DNA of 15,316 nucleotides from Cudoniella acicularis (Eukaryota; Ascomycota; Leotiomycetes; Helotiales; Helotiaceae). The position numbers and the translations under genes were made by a program. The notes under the pieces are model-generated. The model did no database searches. It was given only the letters and a program-made list of their open reading frames with translations, and was not told the DNA's origin. The stretch covers positions 1 to 15,316 of the forward strand of contig JAAMPI010001373.1 of NCBI GenBank assembly GCA_013054445.1. Direction: 5' to 3'. Numbering within the stretch: the stretch's first letter is position 1; the number at the start of each line of letters is the position of its first letter. Below, one piece after another: positions 9,401 to 15,316 of the stretch.

Positions 9401-9604
9401 ACAGAGAGTTTGAATGGCTGGAATTCTTTTTTTTATCTTCGCTGCTTTTGGGGATATGCTGAAACCCCATGCAGTGAGAAACTGCATGTGGTATGTGCTA
9501 TGCTATGCCTTTTGGCATTGTTTCCGCGGGTACCCATGTGGCCAAAAGTTGGGATGACCATGATGTATCGTTCGTATCGTGGTAACTCATTCCATGGTAT
9601 CGAA
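6481..9604. other. AT-richer intergenic region between cnb1 and the gap, no firmly supported gene
   Basis: Composition turns AT-richer at about 6480 and stays so to the cnb1 3' end. No recognised family was found in six frames. Two weak gene models exist: a plus-strand three-exon frame at 7272-7729 with good intron signals, and a minus-strand two-exon frame at 8468-8135 behind a TATAAAGG at 8653-8646 (both in findings). The rightmost 100-200 bp should be the cnb1 3' UTR. T-rich strands produce hydrophobic translations by chance, so the apparent membrane segments are weak evidence. Confidence 0.45.
9468..9488. promoter_or_regulatory. Perfect 8-bp stem-loop downstream of cnb1
   Basis: CATGCAGT and ACTGCATG pair across a five-base loop (GAGAA on the plus strand). 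The hairpin lies 117-137 nt past the cnb1 stop codon, where the 3' UTR would be. It could affect mRNA stability or 3'-end choice; this is inferred from position only. Confidence 0.45.
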
Positions 9605-10415
9605 TTAAAATTGATCTGAATCAGTCAGCATCACTTACTCACTTCATAAAACATATCCCTCCAAACCACATCTTTCCACACCGATGCAAATGAAAAGGGA
9701 GTAACATACCCAACGTCATACTCATACTAACATCCGTATTCTCCACCATCTTCGTAAACTCCTCAAAGCTAATCTTCCCATCGCGATCCAAATCTGCCTC
9801 CATAATCGTCTTGTCCACAATCTGCTGCAGCTGCTGATCTTTCAAGTTGCTCCCCACCATCATCTTCAACACGATGAACAGCTCCCCGTTGCTGATATAC
9901 CCGTCGCGATCAATGTCGTACACTTTGAATGCGAACTGCAGCTTTTGCTCCTTGTTGCCTTTGCTGCTGAATGCTGACAGCCCTGACACGAATTCTTGGA
10001 AGTCGACATCGCCGCCTCCGTCCTCGTCGAATATGGCAATCATTCTATGCACTAGTTAATATCCCAGGTCCCAAGTCCTGCGGTTTCAATATAAATGTAA
10101 GCGCACCTAGTAGCTAAAGGATTCGAGGAGATTTGGGGAATGCTGAGAAATTCTTCGCGCTCAATCGTGCCCGAATTGTCCTAATAATTTGCATCAGCGG
10201 ATTTGTTTGCATAAGAGCACAGTAATGCGCGGAAAGCACAAAACGTATATGCACCTTATCTAGCTTCATGAAGCGCTTTCGTATTCTTTCGACCTCATCG
10301 CGATCAACTACCCAGCCACGTCAGATTCGCAACATGCAGAGGTAGGCCAAGGATCCACCATACAGTTCGAGCCTTGCACGATGTTCTCCAACATCGCACT
10401 GCTTGCGTTGCCCAT
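9605..10415 (-). CDS. cnb1: Calcineurin regulatory subunit B
   Basis: Exons on the minus strand are 10415-10364, 10307-10255, 10180-10107, 10044-9710 and 9615-9605, giving 174 residues, the usual length for this family. Introns are 56, 74, 62 and 94 bp with GT-AG ends; CTGAC branch-like sites are clear in the first and last. The protein is the Ca2+-binding subunit of the Ca2+/calmodulin phosphatase calcineurin, which controls stress signalling through Crz1 and hyphal growth. Four EF-hand loops of 12 residues are complete: D34-E45, D66-E77, D103-E114 and D144-E155, each with Asp at position 1 and Glu at position 12. The N-terminus MGNASS fits an N-myristoylation signal at Gly2. The last exon supplies only the end of DQF and the stop; joining it restores the SMTLDQF ending typical of Aspergillus-type CnaB. 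Reading through intron 4 instead would add an unrelated tail. Also called cnaB in aspergilli. Confidence 0.97.
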
Positions 10416-10995
10416 CGTGAAAGTTGTTGTGCGGGGTCGTTAGGCGGGGTGGGTGCGGAGTGAGACCTTGATAAGGGATTCTATTCGCAAATGCGAATAG
10501 TGGGCGAGGACAGGTCCGAATAGAGTCACAAAGTGTCCCAAGTGATTATGGAGATGCGCAAAGCCAATTCCCTCCACAAGTAATCACAGTTGCTTGGTGT
10601 TTTTGGCGGCGCGGTCGAGACGGTAATCACTGAGGTCTTGTTGTTGGAGGCTCACGGCAACGCATTCTGATATTGATTAAGGCCGATGCCAAGGCACTAA
10701 GCCCCATACACGCTAGTGCGTGCTCGAGCCTCGTTAAAATTGGCAGCGGTGATGCACTCGGCGGGCGACACATGGGTGAATCTCGCTGGAAAAATTCGCA
10801 AACCCGACGACCACTCTTGAGAGACGCGCACTTCAGCCATCAACAGAGCCACAAAACACAATGAATTTGTGATCCAAAAGTGAGCGCTTCATCGCACCAT
10901 GGTCACGACTCTTCAGTCAAAAAATTTCAGCGTGAAAAAATCGCGATCACGCGTAGAAATCTCCATTTTCACACTGTCACACTCGATCTACCAAA
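10416..10995. promoter_or_regulatory. Shared divergent promoter of cnb1 and epl1
   Basis: These 580 bp separate two head-to-head start codons and must contain both promoters unless the genes use distal ones. Visible elements are a symmetric palindrome at 10481-10500 and a repeat of its half-site (CGAATAG) about 20 bp further on. An ACGCGT hexamer lies at 10949-10954, matching the MluI cell-cycle box bound by MBF-type factors in other fungi. An ATG in strong context (CACCATGG) at 10899 opens an overlapping upstream frame. No clear TATA box was seen near either start. Functional roles are inferred. Confidence 0.7.
10481..10500. repeat. 20-bp palindrome in the cnb1/epl1 promoter
   Basis: CTATTCGCA and TGCGAATAG are exact inverted copies separated by AA. 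A further CGAATAG follows at about 10517-10523. The symmetry suggests a site for a dimeric regulator; the factor is unknown. Confidence 0.7.
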
Positions 10996-12798
10996 ATGCG
11001 TCAGGTAGCTGCTCGCGTGGTCCGCCAGCGAAAACTGAACAAAAACACATCCCAGCAAATCCTTAGGGAAGACCAGATCGACTCTGCTGAGTATGACTCA
11101 CTCCAGAACCAATATCACGTCGAGACCGGCGTCGAGCGGTCAGAAGAGAATGTATGTATCACGTGCTTATCACATGATCCTTTATATCATCATGTCACGT
11201 GCTTGATCAGCTTCCAGCTAACATCACAAACTAGGAATACCATCTCCAAGCCGCACTAAAGGCCAGTACAGGTGCAGCCGAGAAGGATGCCGAAAAGGAG
11301 ATTCCGGCGCCTCCTGCTCAGGAGAGCACCGACATCAATTACGATGAACTGTACGCATTAGTATTTGACAAACCTGCCACTTACATTCGCTTTTCGCAAA
11401 CAGTTGAAGAGTGCACCGGTTGCCAATATAATATGACTACCGAAGATGACATCTTCTTGAAGGCATACAATCAGAAGAGGAATGCCGGATCCAAGTGCTC
11501 CGAGGATGATTTCGAAAGGATCATGGAACTATTCGAAGAAACTGCTGAGCACCAAGCTCCTTTCGCGGCAGTAGACAATACCGTAATTCCTTTCGAGACC
11601 ATGCGATTCGCCCTCAAGCAACAAGTGGGAGAAAAAGTCCAAGGGTTTGCCAAAGATATTTACGACCACTGGAAGGATCGCAAACAGGCCTCTGGCAACG
11701 GCTCCATCCAACCCAACTTGAAGTTTGAGACACATCAGGAAAATGATGATGGTGACCCATATGTCTGTTTCCGTCGTCGGGAGGTCCGGCAGACCAGAAA
11801 GACAAGAGCCCGGGACGTGCAGAGCACCGACAAGCTCAAGAGATTAAGAAAAGAGCTCGAGGAGGGTCGCCATCTTGTTGCGCTGGCGTATCAGCGGGAG
11901 GTAACGAAGAGAGAACTCCTGAATGTTGACAAGGCCATTTTCGAACAACGCGCCAAGGTGAAGGAGGCCAAGATCAGACTTGGTATCAAGGGAGATGACG
12001 AGGACCTGATCAACCAAAGGGTAAGCGTCTCCAAACAGCTCAAAGGCCATCGCTAACTTCAAACAGCCACAGAAACGGAAGATCTCAGACTTTCCTCAAC
12101 TCCAAAGACCACCACCTAACCAACTGCGCTTGCCTGGTCGTTCCGATGGTCGACCGCTGGATGCTGATCTCATATTGTTGAGTGATGTGCTTGCCCAGAA
12201 AGAAAATATCCTGCAGAGAGAGATTGAAGAAAAGACTAATCAACACCGCAAATGGAATATGCACCATATCGATCTCACACGGGATCCTCTCTCGCCAGTT
12301 AATGGTCAGGGCCCTGAAACCGGTTTCCGTCCTGCAACTGCCCAATACCAATACTTAATGACCCCTCCATCGTCTGTGACCTCGGAATCTTTCGATCAAG
12401 CATCTCCATGTCAAGAAAAGCCTGATCCTTTCACATTCCGGTACAGCTCCCCTCCAGAAGAAGATGAGCAGCGCCCGCAACCAGCATATCGAAGACGTAT
12501 CGGCCGTTGTGGTCGTCTTTGGATTGATCGAAGAGGGATGTCTGCCACCGTAAAAGGCGGCGACGATTTTATGACGGATAGGTGGAAATATGATCAAGAC
12601 GATGACGATGAGCAGCCCGTGTATGAGATGGATCCTTATGACACGAAAGCTCTTCGGTTCCGCGCAACCATACCCATTCCTCCTCATCTCTATCCCCAGC
12701 GTTCCCGAATAGATGAAAGAAATAGAGTCGCTGGTGGAAGCCCCTCCACCAATCGTGCCGTTGCTGCACCTCAACCAGCAGTAGTAGCACCTACTTGA
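10996..12798 (+). CDS. epl1: Enhancer of polycomb-like protein, NuA4 histone acetyltransferase subunit
   Basis: Exons are 10996-11151, 11235-12020 and 12067-12798, giving 557 residues, similar to other Pezizomycotina Epl1 proteins. Intron 1 (83 bp) starts GTATGT and ends CTAG after GCTAAC; intron 2 (46 bp) starts GTAAGC and ends ACAG after GCTAAC. Both are phase 0. Epl1 scaffolds the Piccolo NuA4 core with Esa1, Yng2 and Eaf6, which acetylates histones H4 and H2A in the nucleus. The N-terminal EPcA region runs from about residue 8 to 160, starting with the basic ARVVRQRKLN and including the VEECTGC segment and SEDDFERIMELFEE. A basic YVCFRRREVRQTRKTRARD stretch (228-246) leads into a long charged helix or coiled coil (about 249-303). 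The C-terminal half is acidic and Pro-rich, with a conserved-looking YDTKALRFRATIPIP motif. The start has a good fungal context (CAAAATGCG). Confidence 0.95.
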
Positions 12799-13113
12799 AG
12801 TGATGGTTATTACTTCATAGCACCACTCACTACCCACACGAGGCGATATCACGCCCATGTACATCACACCTCTTTGCCGGGCATCGTTTATAGACGTTTC
12901 TATTGGTTGAAGGCGTTGCCCAAAGATAGGCGCTTGCAAAGCGTCTTTGTTGTAGTAGATGTTCCGCCCCCAAGAAGCTTCTGATGCAGATGGGTGGCCT
13001 GTTGTACTTTAATTCTCAGTTGCGCGAGATGAGCGAAGAAATAAATAAAGGTCAAAAGCAATTTTGCCGACCTAAGCTCTGAAACACACCGCATCCTATT
13101 TCTGACAATTCCT
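12799..13113. terminator. Convergent 3' region of epl1 and the SET gene
   Basis: These 315 bp lie between two converging stop codons and hold both 3' UTRs. On the plus strand AATAAATAAA at 13040-13049 is a poly(A)-signal match for epl1, 242 nt past its stop. That position would bring the epl1 transcript within about 100 bp of the opposing gene, so the 3' UTRs may overlap. No gene is seen here. Confidence 0.5.
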
Positions 13114-14765
13114 TCACCTGTGTCGTCCTTTCTTCATGTTCGTGTGATCGTCTGCCCGTCTCTTGCCATTTTGATTCAAACCTCCGCCCGCAGGTAGTTT
13201 TGGCTCTTGACCGATTCTCATACGCTTGTTGTTTGCGGTAAAGGTTGAAGCTTCGAGTATAGCGGCTCTAATGACCCTTTTCTCTCCTTGGCGCACCTGA
13301 ATTGCCATCCTCGTTCGATGTTTGAGATTTCCGGCTTGCAACAGTTCTTCGTCCTCCTCGAGTGTAGTGACATACTCTTGTTCCCTGAGCCGAAGTAGGT
13401 TCGCCAGGACTTGGCCCACCAATTCTGTACCCATTTTCGACCTGCTTGGGAGGGTGGACTGCGAGTTTTCGATCGCATTTAAGTTGTCATTGTCGAGAAG
13501 TAGCAGATACAAGAATGCGAGGAGCTCATCAGGTATAGCTGGTTCACCAGGACCGGAATATGCAAGATCATACGAACTTTCAAATATGTCTTCCCGTTCA
13601 GCTAAAGCCGTTCGCTTTTTTGCGTCTTGCAGGGTCAATGGCGCCAAAATATCGCCCTCCGGGGTGTTGAGTGGACCATTGGTAAGCTCCGATATAATGA
13701 ATTGCGAGGATATCTCAGCAACATCATATACTTGGTAGTTCTCTGTAACGTAGCCGTACCGGCGTAAGAGGTCTGATCGCGGGAGTTGGCCATAATCGTT
13801 GAAGATCTCCTCACCCTTTGCAATGGGCTTAATGGTCCTCATTTCCAGGTCTTCATTGTCGCAACACAATCTTGCATTGTTCCGCTCAGCATCTGCGTTA
13901 AGCATGTCGGCAAGGGGAATCATGGACAAGACTGTTTTCTCTTCTTCCCCGTCATCCGAGACAAGCTCGTCTGCATCACCTTCCGTTGCTCCAGTCTCAT
14001 TTTCTTGTTGTTTTGTCTCCTGATCCTCGGGGATGTCAAAAGCGTAGGCCATAATAATCGACGCTACACGATGGCACATCTCGTTAGTGCAACCTGGAAG
14101 TGAAAGAGGTTCAATGTGCTGAGAGAACATTTCTTCCGCGCTTTTCCTCCCGATTTTTGTGACCACTGTACTAGCCTGCAGCTCTGAGAGCTCCGATTCA
14201 GACCAGAATATCAGACTATCCAGTTGTTGGGGAAGAATCGCAAGGTACGGTGCCCATTTTGAATGAGGTTTTTGTCCTTGGGAGATTATGGCAGCTGTGA
14301 GTGCCTAGGATTTGCGTCAGCCACCCACCCTCAAAGTACGGATTATGGAAATTACCAGCCAGTTGGGCATGCTCGAGAGTGTAGATGTCGAAGAGCTTGA
14401 TTCACATCCAGGCATAGTATTCTGGACATTCAGGACGGCTGAGCGGGGAATGCTGAAGACTATTTCATCCTCCTCGAAATCTGCTGCGGCAACTTAAAAG
14501 TGTGTCAGCAAGCATTGGAGGTATTTCGCAGCATGCAATACTGCTGCACATCCAGCAGGAGAGACAGAAGAGTGGATATTGGACAGTCTTGTCTGAACAG
14601 TAATTGCAGCAAGAAAAAGAAAGAGAACTCACCGACTCCACGACCTCGACCTTCACCTTCTGACCGCAGATCCTTGAGCACCATTTTAGGATTGATCCGA
14701 ACACCGACTTCTGAAAGCCAAGAAAGGAATGACTCCGTGTCGGATTGAAAATCGTCTACCTCCAT
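13114..14765 (-). CDS. rkm4: SET-domain protein-lysine N-methyltransferase, Rkm4/SETD6 type
   Basis: Exons on the minus strand are 14765-14633, 14492-14356 and 14304-13114, giving 486 residues; yeast Rkm4 is of similar size. Introns are 140 bp (GTGAGT to TTTTAAG) and 51 bp (GTAATT to CCTAG), each with a CTGAC branch site. The architecture is a split SET domain followed by a helical Rubisco-LSMT-type substrate-binding region. The N-terminus has FLSWLSEVGVRINPK, then FSIPRSAVLNV. The SET core has SMIPLADMLNADAERNNARL (residues 217-236), GEEIFNDYG (254-262, the cofactor-binding and catalytic NxYG) and RRYGYV (271-276). A Glu/Asp-rich insert (about 182-213) interrupts the domain. The C-terminus ends in basic clusters that could be nuclear-localising. 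Yeast Rkm4 methylates ribosomal protein eL42; that substrate is inferred here. Another SETD6-like specificity is possible. Confidence 0.92.
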
Positions 14766-15239
14766 TTTCGAGACAGGTTGTTACAGAAAGGGTCGTTGGT
14801 TGAACAAAGTACTTTGAAAGTGGGAGGAAGTGTAATTGCTGGGAGAGGAGCAGCTGGAGAGCCGCCGAATAACTAGAATTGCCTAAGCGAGCACCCGGGG
14901 ATGATCAACCCGACCAGCACAAATAAATTCCTTAAAGTCACTTAATTCAACTCAAGAAAGAGCAAGACATTTCATTCGAAGGAAGGTTTCTGAGAATTTT
15001 ATTCACGACTTTCAGTAAGCTTCGTTTCCGCTTCTTTTATTTCTGTCCTTTATGTAACTTCGCAGTTCAATCATCCCCTGGTGCTTAAATTCTAATCTTA
15101 TCGCCACTCGATTGCTAACCTCGATTAATCGGGCCTGCGGGGCTCTCCAACTTGAACAATAGACAACCCCTCTAACAATTACAGGCGCTTTTGTAGTTTT
15201 CAACCTCCCAAACAAAAATAAAATTTCCACAGAGCAGCT
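14766..15239. promoter_or_regulatory. Shared divergent promoter of the SET methyltransferase gene and kae1
   Basis: These 474 bp separate the head-to-head start codons at 14765 and 15240. The kae1 side is A-rich just before the ATG, a common fungal 5' leader texture. I saw no TATA box or strong palindrome. An open minus-strand frame at 15012-15299 spans this region and overlaps kae1; it has no family resemblance and I treat it as chance. Confidence 0.6.
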
Positions 15240-15316
15240 ATGATTGCCATCGGTCTTGAAGGAAGCGCCAACAAGATTGGAGTTGGCATTATTTCGCATC
15301 CATCCCCAGGCAAACC
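15240..15316 (+). CDS. kae1: tRNA N6-adenosine threonylcarbamoyltransferase Kae1, 5' end only
   Basis: The first 25 codons and two bases of the next are present; the gene runs off the window. The peptide begins MIAIGLEGSANKIGVGI, the N-terminal ASKHA-fold nucleotide-binding strand and loop of Kae1/Qri7/TsaD proteins, in the eukaryotic cytoplasmic form with GLEGSANK. Kae1 is the catalytic subunit of the KEOPS complex (with Bud32, Cgi121, Pcc1 and Gon7 in yeast). It transfers threonylcarbamoyl to A37 of ANN-decoding tRNAs. The metal-binding HxxxH histidines lie beyond the edge and cannot be checked. Many older annotations call this family a glycoprotein endopeptidase. Confidence 0.93.
   Translation, partial: MIAIGLEGSANKIGVGIISHPSPGK

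Noticed and set aside
11152..11259. Read-through of epl1 exon 1 into a separate 87-residue protein
   Set aside because: The extra residues come from intron 1. Splicing at GTATGT/CTAG joins EEN to EYHLQAALKA, as expected for Epl1.
14493..14632. Read-through of SET-gene exon 1
   Set aside because: The hydrophobic tail comes from a pyrimidine-rich intron. Splicing gives the expected SET N-terminal FSIPRSAVL segment.
15012..15299. 95-codon minus-strand frame over the kae1 promoter and start
   Set aside because: It overlaps the recognised kae1 coding start on the other strand and shows no family features.
1..15316. tRNA, snoRNA, TPP riboswitch and CRISPR signals
   Set aside because: No tRNA B-box (GGTTCGANTCC) with a matching A-box, no paired C/D boxes, no conserved thiamine-riboswitch core and no direct-repeat/spacer array were found by eye on either strand.

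Overview
The window is nuclear DNA of a filamentous ascomycete, most likely a Eurotiomycete (Eurotiales or Onygenales). The evidence is four recognisable eukaryotic proteins split by short introns (46-140 bp) with fungal donor, CTRAC-like branch and YAG acceptor signals. The protein sequences also resemble Aspergillus/Onygenales versions as I remember them. No tRNA, rRNA, CRISPR array or intact mobile element was found.

Layout. (1) 312-1547, minus: a three-exon gene for an uncharacterised, conserved-looking protein with a disordered Q/P/S-rich N-terminal half and a helical C-terminal half. (2) 1548-9604: about 8 kb with no gene I can defend. It holds short-period tandem repeats, small palindromes, isolated TATA boxes and acceptor-like pyrimidine tracts. 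It is GC-richer up to about 6480 and AT-richer beyond. Three weak coding candidates in it are reported as findings, not as genes. (3) 9605-10415, minus: cnb1, the calcineurin regulatory B subunit, five exons including an 11-bp last exon. (4) 10996-12798, plus: epl1, the Enhancer-of-polycomb subunit of the NuA4 histone acetyltransferase, three exons, divergent from cnb1 across 580 bp. (5) 13114-14765, minus: a SET-domain protein-lysine methyltransferase of the Rkm4/SETD6 type, three exons, convergent with epl1. (6) 15240-15316, plus: the first 25 codons of kae1, the tRNA t6A synthesis protein of the KEOPS complex, divergent from the SET gene across 474 bp and cut by the window edge.

The right-hand third (9.6-15.3 kb) is a compact housekeeping block: calcium signalling, chromatin acetylation, a probable ribosomal-protein methyltransferase and tRNA modification. 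The genes are not an operon or a biosynthetic cluster; what they share is two bidirectional promoters. The 8-kb gap is the part least explained by known genes. It could be a long regulatory or noncoding-transcript region, or decayed coding DNA, and the sequence alone does not decide which.
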